DNA of 64,000 bases from Vigna angularis (taxonomy: Eukaryota; Streptophyta; Magnoliopsida; Fabales; Fabaceae). The stretch lies in the NCBI RefSeq assembly GCF_016808095.1, contig NC_068970.1, forward strand, positions 37,358,630-37,422,629, in the 5' to 3' direction. Below the pieces are notes generated by a model, which ran no database searches, was not told where the DNA came from, and was given only the letters and a program-made list of their open reading frames with translations. This document shows positions 1-12,010 of the stretch, in pieces (the first letter of the stretch is position 1; every line of letters begins with the position of its first letter). A program made the position numbers and the translations under genes.

Positions 1-1030
1 GTTTTATTTTTTCATGTTCCTTAATTAATAACCATGGGAGATCTTGAATACAAGATATAACAAGTATCATATTACTAGTCTTTTGATAAGAATGTTAAAT
101 TGTGATGTAGATGAGAAACAATGTAGGTATATATACCTTGTGAATGGGTTAAAGCACTTTAAGTGCTCTAGTATAATTATATAATTCTTTACTACTTAGC
201 ATTCATGTTGATGCATTACATGTAATCATGATTTATTGTCTGGGTGTCACTTGAGTTGTGTCTCACCACTTGAGTGATATCAGTCATAAACAAATATTTT
301 CAATGGTCTATTTTCAATAGATAATCTATAATAATCAAAATCCATATTGTTTTAAGTCCATTTAAATGGATTTAATCCAAATCTAAATCCATATTTTTTT
401 TATTTTAAATCCAATCCACTTAACTAGATTTGGATTGAATATTTTTTAGATTTTGGAAATTTAAACTTAAATCCACTTAATTTGATTTCTATTGGATTTT
501 GGTTAGATCATGTTTTGGATTTTGAAAATCCAAAATCAAGTTGCATCTAAGTTGAATCAAGGCAGTTGAGGATCAAGACGAAGGTCAACACAAGTTCTCC
601 TCGACCTAAGGTTAGCTAAGTCACGCAATCCATTCGGTTAGGCTTCATGATATAAGGTCGAATCGAGTCAACCTAAAGGATCAAGCCAACTCAAGTCGAA
701 GGATCGAGCTAAATAATCCCAACGCATATCTGATTGACCTAATAGTCAGATATATTAGATCAATAGGAGTGTATTTAATCTCATTATCAAAGTGGACTCA
801 ATCTAATTTTAATCCAATTTAAATTGGATTAAATAAAATCTAAATATAGTATATCTAATTAAAATGTATTTGAAATTTAATCCAAATTTAGTTTAACTAG
901 ATTGACTAAATTTAAATTATATATCCAATCTATTTTACTAGATATAGATTGAATCTAGATTAGATATTGAAAATTTCAATCCATATCCACCATTATATAA
1001 TTTACGTTCAAATCATCTTAAGTCTATCAA
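1..1030. repeat. AT-rich dispersed-repeat DNA with TTTAAATCC-type motifs
   Basis: No gene is visible. Positions 340-560 and 780-990 are dense in short, partly palindromic words built on GGATTTAAATCC and GATTGGATT. They flank a less AT-rich block (about 560-730) with several TCGA-containing words. This looks like a decayed non-autonomous repeat interrupted by another sequence. No terminal repeats could be fixed, so the family is not named. Confidence 0.4.
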
Positions 1031-2050
1031 TATCATCACCTACTATGACAATATATCCTTCTTATAATTAAAAAAAGAGAACAACTTACAATTATACACA
1101 TGTATAATCACTTCTTAGTATGAATGTTTTTGCAATGATCATGCATCCCAAACTTATATCATTCAACCATCTAACAACATCTTATTGTTTAAATGCAACA
1201 ATTAACAGCCCTTACCTATGCGTAATGTGTTTACCTAGTAGATATTTCTTTGCATATTTCCAAAAATTCAACTATATAGTAAGTCTCAAACATCAAGCCC
1301 ACACCAACAACATCTATCATTTTAAATAAATAAATAAATTTGAATCCTTAGTAGGAAATGAACTACTTACCTAAATCAAGAATATGATAAACTAAATTTG
1401 ATCATCACTAGCTGCCTTGTCAGGGAAATCTTGCAACACAATCATATTTAGATTATTTTCTATGCTTAAAAGAGAGTTAAGAGAATTTGAAGTTTAGAGG
1501 GATGAAGTTCTAACAAATAAAGAATAAACTCCTAAACTTTATTTATAAAATTTTTATTTTGTATGTATTTAAAATTTATTTGTACTAAACCCTCTAGTCT
1601 TACTTTCTACCCAAAAACAAAAAATGTTATCATCAAAAATTCACTTATAGGGAAAAAGATATGGATAGAGCTCTCTCGTATTGAGCTCTCTCGTATTGTC
1701 TTTCAATACTTTAGAATATGTTTGAATTTTTTTTTTATATAAAATTTAAAATAAAAATAAATTAAAAATGTAAAGACAGTATATAGAAAAGAAGTATATT
1801 GTGTTCCTTCTAAAATCCTTAGTATAAATATAAACATTGGAAAAGAGGAGTTTTTTCGAGGAAATAAAAAAACACTAAATGAGTATAAATTGTGAAACCT
1901 TCCGTAACTCAAATCTTAATATCTTATATCGTGTTTTGACTCAGTAAAATATTCCACTACTTAAAACACGTAAAAATAAGTTTTTAGACTATAGGAAATA
2001 ACTATCATCTTATATTAGAGAAGAGTTGAAAAATAAATCAAACTTTCCTT
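1031..2050. other. AT-rich stretch without recognisable features
   Basis: Only short open frames of fewer than 70 codons occur, with no recognisable protein content. A 16-bp direct duplication (GAGCTCTCTCGTATTG type) is seen near 1669-1697. Nothing else is supported. Confidence 0.4.
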
Positions 2051-2460
2051 TCTTGCATGGAATATTTGGTCCTTGACCAAATCAAGAAATGGACCGAACC
2101 TCAGGCCATGGGCTCATTTCCCTTTTTCAAACTTAGTGTACTTCCTACACCTCCATATTTTCTCCATATACCTCCACAGCCAAGGCGAAAAGATATTTTT
2201 ACCCTTATCTTCTTCTTCCACCCTTCAAACACACCCCCTTTTCCCTTCTTCTTCCTCATTGTTGATGCAAAAACCTTGCAGCATTCCTCCTTATTCCCTG
2301 TCCCCAGCGACACTTCCTTCTCCTTCTTCCTTGTACCAATCGCATTTGTGGTGTCAAATTAAATGCAGAAAGTGGAAATGGGAGCTAAGTGGTGCGAAAG
2401 TGGTGAGGTTATATTTGATTGATGACCAAGGGAAAAATGGTGCTGTAAGGCGTTCATGAC
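2051..2460. other. pyrimidine-rich, repeat-like segment
   Basis: The top strand is strongly C/T-rich at about 2100-2340 and opens two overlapping frames of 101 and 128 codons. Their translations are low-complexity Pro/Ser/Phe strings in two different frames, as expected from base composition alone. I see no domain and do not call a gene. Confidence 0.35.
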
Positions 2461-3149
2461 CTTCAATGGATAAATTTTTTTGAAATAATTCGACTATAAA
2501 TCAAAGTCTTAGATTGTGTAAAAAAAACAAAATTAAATACTATATGAGAGGAAAATATAAATTCATAAAAAAGGATCCGGATGTGAGTGATGAAAATGGG
2601 GATTCGAAGTGGATAGAAAAATATGAGAAGGTGAAAACGTTTATTGTATAGTCTAAAATGTAATTTGTATTTTGGATTACCTTCCAAATTTTTATTATAA
2701 TTATCGGAAATGTAAATTTTTTCATTGCACCTCCGGTTTCTTCAATGATTTTTTTTTGCCGTTTAGAGTCAAATTATGCCCATCAAAAGTAAAAATTAGA
2801 AATTGTAATTTGTCATTCAGTTTGGTGGTGCCCAAAATATTATTCAGTTTTATGATTTGAAAAATGGTTGTCACCTACATTTAAATTATGTGGGGAAAAA
2901 TATATTTCTATATAGGATGTTTTCAATGGAAAGTATGGAAATAAGTTATAAGGTAGAATTGGTTAGTTCTTCTCAGAATGTCAATAATCATATAAACAGT
3001 TCTGACCATAACTCATGATAGTGGCCATTCAATGGTGAAATCATTAAGTGCTTATAATGTTAAGACATCCTTATTGGTATATGTTAGTCTTAGTTTGTAT
3101 TACTTATATATTGTTATTTTTTTTGTGATGTTTGGTTAGTTAATAAAAT
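2461..3149. other. AT-rich stretch without recognisable features
   Basis: Short frames only on both strands. The segment may be intron or flanking sequence of the B3-like remnant that follows, but nothing in the sequence proves this. Confidence 0.3.
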
Positions 3150-3640
3150 TATATTTTAATTCAGTACCTGGAATCAAGTTTTGCTGCTAAAGCTTTGGTG
3201 AAGACACATAAGCACTATATGTTGTCAAATGGTGATGTAGTATATACTAACATTAAGCAAATCTGAATGTTATCTGACGTATGGTTGGAAACTATTCTAC
3301 AAGAACAATAAGTTAGTTGCTGGAGATGTGATTTGATTGAAAGTTGACAATGAACAAAATCGTCAAACTTTAGAATTTTTTTTAATTTGTAAATTGTTTG
3401 GAACAGTGTTCTTTTTTTGTCGGGGATTTATTATTTTGATGCCTCTATATTTCCCCCTCAAACTTATAACAATTATTGGTAGTGTTATGTTTGATGATGT
3501 TAATATATGGTTTATGATTTTGTATGACCGCAATATACTTATAGTAGATTTAAATGAAGTAACATATTATAAAGTAGGATTTGTTGTGTATCAAACCTTA
3601 CAAAAAAACGGATTCAAGATTTGCCTTTGTTAGTTGTTCT
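3150..3640 (+). pseudogene. possible B3 DNA-binding-domain fragment, decayed
   Basis: Around 3265-3345 one frame reads ECYLTYGWKLFYKNNKLV followed by AGDVI and a stop. This resembles the second half of a plant B3 domain, where a G-W-x-x-F core is followed by a 'L-x-x-GD-x-x-x-F' turn. A TGA at about 3331-3335 breaks the frame right after GDVI, and downstream sequence has no similarity that I recognise. The upstream part (FAAKALVKTHKHYML, about 3180-3215) may belong to the same domain. It is a remnant with no start codon or complete domain. Assignment rests on motif shape only and chance similarity is possible. Confidence 0.35.
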
Positions 3641-5109
3641 TCATAATTGTATTTAATGAATGATTAACGTTTTAGAGATATGACTATTCAGCTATTATTG
3701 GAGCTGTTAAATAAGTTCCTTTAATAAGATTTGGTCCTAACCCATGTGGGTTGGGGCCAAAAAAATCCACAGGACCAATAAAACTCTTCATTAAAAAAAC
3801 TCACAGGGCTAAAAACCCCTAAAGTCCTATAGGCCAGGGCTAGCCCATGGGCTTTCCTTTTTACAAAATTTAACGTTCAGAAACATAATATCATCATACA
3901 AGTAATCACAAATCATGTGTATTTTACAAAATCTTTTGCATTAAAGAGACTCCGACGAGCTTGAAGTCTTGTTCATATTACAACCTACAAATTTCATGCT
4001 CTAATATTAGTAACAAGATCCATAACACTTCAAGCTTCAAGGGAATATATATGAGGTTACAAATGAAGTTTAATGCCAAAATATATGAGGTGATATCACC
4101 AAACTGGGAAGTGGCAACATACCTTCTTACATTCATCCTGCCACACCAAAAGAAGATCGAACGACAGAAAATAGAAAAAAAAGATTCCATAATCCATGAA
4201 TGGACAACTGAAACATGTAGCTAAAACTGTATCAAAGATCAAAAGTTACATTGACAAACCTAAAGTGAAATCCTTGAGGTTCTTCATCTGTATTCACTTC
4301 TTCAATTTCCTGGAATAGGATTGTGAAACCATTATTATTAGCTTTAATTCTGAAATCTAGTGTTGATTTTGGACAGAGTCTATCTGTGCATATTCACATG
4401 ACTTGCCATGTTTTCATTCCTATCTGATGTTATTGTCTTTAAACAATGTGTTCATATGTTAAGATAAATATGGTATTGACTTCTATAACCATTATGGCTT
4501 ATGCAAATTGGTGAATCTACTAATAACTAAACAGAAAAAATTATTTAAAATGATATGCATAACCTTAGCCAATAGGAGTAGGAAAGGACATAACCAACAA
4601 CAAAAGAAAAGGAAAAGTAAAAACTGAGCATAGAATATCAGATGTGATAATGAGAATTAATCAAATTCAGCCACCTGAACAATATCCTCTCCCTTGATGA
4701 CTCAGCCAAACACAACAAGCTTTTCACTTAGATCAGGTATTCATACTAATTAATCATCACAACATTTAGTAACTAGAAAAAATTATTCAGCTCACGGGTA
4801 GATTATCAATGGTCTAATGATATCATAAACATCAAATTGTAATTAAACAAAAAAAATAAACCTTGCATATTTCTTTCCTAACAAGTTCGAATCTTCAGTA
4901 GCTCTGGGCCCTTTGTTATGACAAGCCTGAATTACATAGTGCTTAATTACTTGGTGAAAAAGCATTCCCTTAATGAAATTTGACATTACAAATCATATTG
5001 AAATCTAAAGGACTAGCATTCTACAAAAATTATAAACAATAATTAAAAACATTAATAATTAGAAAGTAAATTAAAGTTATGGTGTCACCGAGTCTACCTG
5101 TGATCACTT

Positions 5110-7334
5110 TCACTGTCCACAATGTTGAAGACTTTCAACATCTTCTAAAAGTTTAGACTCATCAATTCCCTCATGACCAAAAAAAATATCTTCAACAATT
5201 TCATCTATCACAAGCAATTGAAATACAATCAAACAACTAGTTTAGAATCAATAATTTAATGTAAAGTAATTTTAAAAATAATAACATATACACTTACCAC
5301 TAGGATTTTCAGAAAATCCATATAGCCAATTTTGAGTACAAATCAACATTTGCACATGCTCAGGAAGAATGGAGCTTCTATATTTCGAAAGTACACGTCC
5401 ACCTTTACTAAAAGTTGACTCTGATGCCACTGTAGTAATGGGAATACTAAACACATCTCGAGCCATTATAGACAATATGGAAAAGTTTTTCTCATTATAG
5501 TCTTCCAATATTTGAGCACATCAAAATCTTCACTGTCTTCATCATCATTTATTGTTGGTTCATCTAAATAAACATCTATGTCGTTCTTTCCAATGATAGA
5601 TTTTGACTCATTCTGATACATTTTAAAATCCTACAATGATTACATATTAATTATCAAAACAAAACTAGAAAAACTGGAAAAAAAATTGAACACTAGATAT
5701 AAAACGCTTACCGAAATAATTCTTGATCTCTTAAACTTTTTCCCTTTAGTATTGGACTCAAACATCAAGATGGATTTAGTAGGTGATTGGGAAAGAGAAA
5801 CACTAGAGGTAGAAAAGTTCTTTACTTATTCTTTAAATAACCTCTTGAACTTCTCTAACACTTCCTTTGTTTTCTCTGCATAGGTTAGAGGATCCAATTT
5901 TTTATAACAATGTGTTATAAAATCAACCTTTAGTCGTGGATCAAGAATAGATCCAAAACCTAACCCAATACTATACTCCTTCCAATATTTTTGAAACTTT
6001 TCTTTCATATTATAAGCCATGTCCTTTAAGGTGACATCTTCATTCAACAAATTTTCTTTAATGATGAGCTGAATTTTCCAAATTTGCATAAAATACAAGT
6101 TTGAAGTGGGATAAGATGATCCAGACATCATGTTTGTAATCTCATAAAATGGTTCTAAGAATTGACATATTTTCTCTCCCCTATTCCATTCCTCAGATGA
6201 TGGACAATTTTTATAATTTCTATCAACCACTTTGAGAATTTCAAAAGCTTCCTTATAATTGATTGCACTTTCAAGCATTAAATAGGTTGAATTCCATCTT
6301 GTAGTCACATCTAATCTCAAACCCATGCTCATATTTATGCCAGCATCACTAACACATTCTTTGAATTTGAGAGTTCTTCCATCTGATGATTTAACATACT
6401 TAATACTTTCTCTAATACTATGGAGTGCTTTGTCAATCACCTTTAAACCATCTTGAACTATCAAATTAAGAGTATGAGCACAACATCGTACATGGAAAAA
6501 CTCACCATCACATAATAAATTTCTGTGAACACAAAGATGGCTTTTCAGAATGTCTTGCAAATTATTATTGGCAGAAGCATTGTTTAGGGTAATTGAGAAA
6601 ATTTTCTTATCAATACCCTATTGCTTTAGGCAATCAAACACAACACTTTCTAGTTCAACACCTGTATGTGATGGTTTCATTCGACAGAAGTTAAGAATCT
6701 TACTTGTCAATTTCCAGTTTTCATCAACAAAGTGTGCAGTTAGGCAAATATATCCCTCAGAAGTAACTGTAGTCCAAACATCAGAGGTTAAACAAATTCT
6801 ATTAGGAATCCTAGACATGATTTGCTTAACTTTATCCTTTTGTTCAATGTATTCCTTTTCCATATCTGATACAGTAGTGTTCCTACATTTCATGTCAACA
6901 TTAGGATTAATGTATTTTATTCACTCTCTAATTCCTTCATATTCAATAAAATTATCAGGAAGGCTATGTTTAATTATGGCTCTCGCAAGTAACTTCCGAT
7001 GAATCTTTTGATTGATTTTTCATGTCCCAAACTTTCCTTCTTGATTCAGATCCACATCTAAGTTTGCAATACTTCTACACACATGGACATGTCAACTTAA
7101 ATGTGAAGTTCCATAATTGTTTTTAGTAACTAGGTTTTTTCCAACTTTGTAGCTATTACCACAATACTTACATGCAGCCTTTTCAATGCCATCCTCATCT
7201 TTTCCTATTTTTGTGAAAAAATTCTAAACATTTGAGATTTCCTTTTTATTGGTGGTAGCACTCTCAGATGGACGAGGAGTTTCAGATGCAAGATCATCAA
7301 CCAAAATCAAAAGGTTACTCTTATGGTGGTCCAT
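5110..7334 (-). pseudogene. hAT transposase (BED zinc finger to hATC dimerisation domain), inactivated
   Basis: Reading from the ATG at 7334, one minus-strand frame runs through most of the protein. It starts with a BED-type zinc finger (CKYC near 7175, then HLS-x-HVHV near 7090). The DDE region follows, with TSDVWT, LTAHFVDENW, RCCAHTLNLIVQDGL and TRWNSTYLML. The last part is the hATC dimerisation domain at 5272-5508 (ARDVFSIPITTVASEST). The frame is interrupted by six stops, near 7230, 7093, 7020, 6930, 6616 and 5826. One of them sits inside the zinc finger. An intron lies at about 5640-5710 (GTAAGC donor). A one-base shift near 5510 separates LKYW from the hATC start. A final short exon ends at 5110 after a GTAAGTG donor at about 5297. 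Regions are in the family order, so this is a decayed autonomous copy. Confidence 0.85.
5202..5298. repeat. internal direct duplication of the hAT element, copy 1
   Basis: About 97 bp matching 8281-8377 with only scattered differences. This copy covers the last intron of the transposase, including its GTAAGTG donor as read on the minus strand. Confidence 0.8.
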
Positions 7335-9990
7335 ATTTAAAAGCTATTGCACACAACTGCATATATAAATTAACAATACTTTTAGTAGGTCTTCAATAAA
7401 GATATTGTTAGGTCAGGAAAACTACTTTTGAAAAGGGAAAGACGTGACCCAGAAAACAACCTGTTAAACTTAAAACCGATTAGCCATAGCTGGGATGAGA
7501 AAAAGGCATTTCCCCTCAAACTATAAAACCATTCTTCAGTTTGTCCAATATGTATCTGCTCTTATTTCAGCAGCTATTAGAGATGTGTATATATTCTACT
7601 TGTTTCTTGATCTATTAGTAGCTACTTTAATTATTGGTTTTGGGCAAGTTCAAAAATATAACAGGTTCTTATGCATAGAATCTAGGGATATCAAAGTTAA
7701 AATAGTTAAGACAAACTAGTTATGTAAGAGATCTTTGCATGAGTCACCTACAAACAAATATGACACTAATGATTTCATTAAATTACACCAAACAATCCAA
7801 AGCTTATAATTAGTCAAATATACATATGACTATTATCATAGCACAAAAAGTTAAATAATTGTTGAACCATATTTCACCATGCACAACAAAAAAGAGACCT
7901 TAAAAAAAACGAAGAATGATCAACTGAATTTTTTAGTACTAATGCACAAGGACAGATCATGAGCTTAAATCCTCTACATAGAAAGCGTAAAGTTACACAT
8001 TTTGAAAAGTGCAGACTACTCAACTCGAGGTGTACAAGTTGTAAACAATGGGCTACACAAAAAAAAATCCAAAACTAAGAATGAGACCAAAGTGTAAGAA
8101 GAAAGTGAATAAGGAACACAAATAATAGTTTTCCAGATAATTTTGAAAGCACAATTATTCCACAAGGAAGATAATATTTCCAGATAAATAAACTCATTTC
8201 ATTTCTAAACCATTCAACACAAATTCAGGATAAACATGATTAAAGAGAATGGTCCTTTTAAACAACGCTATGGTCAACAAATTTATCACAAACAATTGAA
8301 ATACAATAAAAAAACTAGTTTAGAATTAATAATTTAATGTAAAGTAATTTTTAAAATAATAACATATACACTTACCAATGTTATTAAATAATAGATCAAA
8401 ATCTTGTTATTAAATATGAACCAAATAAGTTTAAAGGTTACAAAATCACTGTTAAAATCATTTCAATATACACAATGGTAATTGATATAAACAATGACCG
8501 GAACGAGTAAAAAAATTATTTTAAACCTAATTTCAAAATTTGAGGACTAAAATGTATTTTTGACCTGTAGAATCAAAACCACATGTATCCAAGGTTCTAA
8601 GAAATAAATGCTTTAATCATATTATATTGTTGTGTCAGTAGCTACAATTGAATTAGTAGGAGACATTGTACAAATAAAATTACAAGGTTCACGTACATTA
8701 CAAAATAAAATGCAAATTAGTTAGGTAGGATTTACAACAACTTTCCAATAATAATAAATAAACATTTTCAATTTTTCAAATTGTAGAAAAATTTGATTAT
8801 AGATGGAACTTGAAACTGAATAAAATGTGGGCCATGTATAATTATGCTATTTTTATCAAAATAGTTTTAAAATTATCAATGACTTCTTGTTGTGAGAAAC
8901 TAAAACATATATTCATTCTATGAAATGAAAAAGTCATATTCCTAAGAGAGATGAAAATTTAGCTTCTATACATACAAATTGTCATGTTCACTAAAAGAAA
9001 GTAATTGCACAGTTTGTAAAACCCTTTAAAAATACAAATTATTTTCTTTAGAAAAACCCAAAAACCAGCCACAGTCAAAGCCTCAAACACATAACCTCTT
9101 TTCTCCAAAACACATTACAACCGCAATTTAACATGCATCAGATTCCAGTACTAAACAAGTGCAGAGGAAACTTACAAATCAATCGTCTCTCTTTACCCAT
9201 CCAACTTTTAGGAATCCAAAGATGATTAGCTTGTTACTCTCACATTTTTTTAATCCAAAACATTATCCTTTATTTATACTGTTGAAAATTTTAACAAAGG
9301 GGATATGAAATGGAAGTAGAAAAACAAATAAATATATAAACAACATGTAAACAACAAGGGTAATCACATTTTAGCATTCAAAAATTTCAACCATCATGCT
9401 AAAATGTCTAACGTGTCCTAGTTCACAATATTGAATCCAATTTGTCATTACACCAACATATAAACAACAAGGTAATCACATTTAGCATTCAAAAATTTCA
9501 ACCAGAAACACACAACATCACTTAATACTCATATAACCAATAAATTCGATCGAGACAAGGTTTAGCTCCTCATACCTGAATTCGTTCCTTCCTCACAAAG
9601 CAAGCACAGAAAAGAGGAATGAGAACCCTAGGCTTGATTGCCCCGTGACACTGAGACACACCCATGTATCACCAATAAACACATTCAAGATATTATTTCT
9701 GGTTCACACTCATAAACATAGAGAGACAAATAACATGAAGTAGGTGAAAAACGAAGTGGGTACCTCCAAAATGTTTTGCAGTTCTGAGAAATTTTGAGCT
9801 CGTAAGGGTGATTGAGAGAAGGGCCGAATTGGGTTTTGCAGTTCTGGAAATCTCTGAGGTTGATGTCGCAGGAGGTTGATGCCGCAGGCGACCTGAACTC
9901 GTAGACAAAGCGTTTGTTTCATAAAGAATGGAAATGCTTCATCATGGCACAAACAATGGGGGCTAGGGGCCAACCCGGCCCTAATTCAAT
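7335..9990. other. non-coding 5' part of the hAT element
   Basis: Apart from the duplicated segment at 8281-8377, this region is AT-rich and has no coding similarity. Positions about 9600-9990 are richer in G/C and contain overlapping minus-strand frames (9693-9973) with a repeated AGAACTGCAAAA word. That would suit an untranslated leader exon of the transposase, ending near a GGTACC donor-like site at 9760. This is an inference. Confidence 0.45.
8281..8377. repeat. internal direct duplication of the hAT element, copy 2
   Basis: Second copy of the 97-bp segment at 5202-5298, located 3.1 kb away upstream of the transposase start and in the same orientation. Here it lies in non-coding sequence. 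Confidence 0.8.
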
Positions 9991-10138
9991 CTCAGCCCAT
10001 TTCAGGGGGGTTTTGGGGGGTGAGGGCTTTAGAAAAGCCCCCTCAGACATGGGTCAAAATAGAATGGGCTGATTATATGAAAAGCCAGGGCTGATTATAT
10101 AAAAGGCGACCTTGGGGTTAAAAAAAATGACAGCTCTA

Positions 10139-10639
10139 ATTATTGCATTGAATGAAATACGTGGTTTGAAGAAAACTTCTTTATGACTTTAACGATATTA
10201 AGTTTTTGTAATTTTGTTATATATAGAAGGAAATAGTTTAAGAATAAAGAAAGAATTAGCTAATAAAAGGATTTGAAATAAATTTGTAGAGGTAGTATAT
10301 TAGTTTAACAATTGCAACAGTGTATATGGCATTATTATATATAGTTTAAATAATATAAAAATCATTATAAACGTCATATATGGTGGAGGTGAAAAAAGAA
10401 TCTTTAGTGGTGTGGTTAATAAAAAATGTGATAGGGTCTATAATGAATTTTTTGTTATTGTTATCTTGATTGGTTGTTGGTTGGTTTTGGTTTAAATGCA
10501 TTACATTTGAAATTGGAAATGGGTACCACAATATTTGCAGATGAAGGTCCCATAGGAGAAAATAATGGTAAAGTCGTATTATTGGTAAGATTTTGTTGGT
10601 TTCAGTTTGTATTTCATTTTTGCCAAGTTAGGATTAACA
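10139..10639. other. AT-rich spacer between hAT and Helitron remnants
   Basis: Only short frames, with no recognisable protein, repeat ends or RNA genes. Confidence 0.4.
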
Positions 10640-11468
10640 TGGGTCTTGGTTTGAGCTTCTATTTCGATTCAAGTAACTCTTTCTTTTCATAAATATGTAT
10701 TGATTTGTGAATTTTGTACTTAGTTTTAGATATGTAATTGTTTGTGGTATTAAATATAATAAATAATTGGATCCAAAATATAATTGTAAGTTGACGAGAA
10801 ACAGATGTATGAATGGAAATAAAATATGAACAAAGATATTTGTAGATCTATACAACTTATATATTCTGGAAATTATTTTGAAAACTACATCGTTTGTAGA
10901 TTTCAAAGGTTTTTTTATACTGTCATGAATTAAAATCTTTAATCTAGACTTACTTTGTATCCTAAAGATTGTCCTTGAGATTTGTTTATGGTCATAGTAC
11001 AGGAACATGATGTGAAATTTTCTTTTACTTAGCTTAATGGCCATGGAAACTGTGATGGTGACATGGACATAAGCGGAATGTAAACATCAATTCCTTTTGT
11101 TCTTCCAATCGTAATCTTTGCACTGATTACATGATTGCAAGTTTTGTTACTATTAATCTGCTTCCATTACACAAACCTTGTGCTTGATCCAAATTTCTTA
11201 AAAACATAAGTGGTGCTCCAACCTTTAGTTTAATAATATGGTTTGGTAAACCTTATGTTCTCAATGAATTTAGAAATTCTGGAGTAGTACCTTCATATGG
11301 GTCATCTTCCATGACGTCAGATGTATCAATGGAATATGAGCTTATATGTTTGTTTTGTTCACGTGAATTACATCATGGAGATTGTGTTATTAGTAAAGTT
11401 GAACAAATATTGAACATACATAGATTAGAACTATAAAAAATGAATGTTCTCCTACTAGGAATTGATTT

Positions 11469-12010
11469 TGTATGGTATATGGTATAGACCGAATGGTCAA
11501 TATCCACAACCGCTTGGTCTGCTACTTTTGTCAATGGTCAAAACATATCAAATGTTGGACCGACACTCAAGTTATTAATATTGGGTTAGCGCTTCAATTA
11601 TTGATATTGGGTTAGCGCTTAAATTATTGATATTGGGTCTGTGCTTAAGTTATTGTAAGTGGGCCAATGGTTTGGGCAAATAAACAACCAATAAATTAAT
11701 TAAAGACATTGATTAAAGATATTGTTAACTGATGGCAGGATAAGAAAACTGTTTATGAGTAACAGACCAAATCTAAAGGTAAGTTCATTTTATTGGACTT
11801 GAACCAATTATGAGTACTTACTCTCTATTGAATATTATCATTATTATCACGTTAGTCACTGACTTGAGCGTTAGAGTGCCTTTGGCAGGTACCCTCCCCC
11901 TCGGCTCGGACTGGAAGAAACTTGGAGCGGGAAATTCAGATGTTAGAGGATAAGAAGATTACGGCAGAAAAGATGTGTCTCTCGGTCCTACACAATTATA
12001 TGTAGAAACA
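11469..12010. mobile_element. 542-bp solo LTR inserted in the Helitron helicase
   Basis: The segment begins TGTATGG and ends GAAACA. It is bordered by GATTT on the left and GATTC on the right (11464-11468 and 12011-12015), a 5-bp target duplication with one mismatch. The insertion cuts the helicase between the EIKEYVLESV part and the downstream TPEFLN part. There is no second LTR, primer-binding site or coding sequence, so it is best read as a solo LTR. The right part (11860-11910) carries the 'CTTGAGCGTTAGAGTGCCTTT' style word often seen in plant LTRs. Superfamily is not determined. Confidence 0.65.
11553..11665 (+). repeat. short tandem repeat inside the solo LTR
   Basis: About four imperfect units of roughly 28 bp built on TTATTGATATTGGGTTAGCG, with the last units diverged. 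They lie in the left (U3-like) half of the solo LTR. Confidence 0.65.

Larger units (their letters stand above)
3701..10138 (-). mobile_element. hAT-superfamily DNA transposon, 6.4 kb, transposase on minus strand
   Basis: The ends are short inverted repeats: GAGCTGTTA at the low end, and AGAGCTGTCA read inward from the high end. Subterminal regions at both sides are rich in GGGCC, AGCCC and GGGGCT words (3735-3860 and 9955-10120), as in plant hAT elements. An imperfect 7-8 bp direct repeat ending in ATTG flanks the element (low side ATTATTG, 3694-3700), which fits the 8-bp target duplication of hAT. The interior holds a full-length but broken hAT transposase (5110-7334) and a possible 5' leader (about 9600-9990). 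The element is probably immobile on its own because of stops in the transposase. The exact high-side boundary is uncertain by a base or two. Confidence 0.85.

Noticed and set aside
2057..2459. Overlapping 101- and 128-codon plus-strand frames
   Set aside because: Low-complexity Pro/Ser/Phe translations from pyrimidine-rich DNA in two frames at once, with no coding signature.
4880..4900. GTTCGAATC word suggesting a tRNA T-arm
   Set aside because: No acceptor stem, anticodon arm or D-arm could be paired around it, and it lies inside the hAT element.
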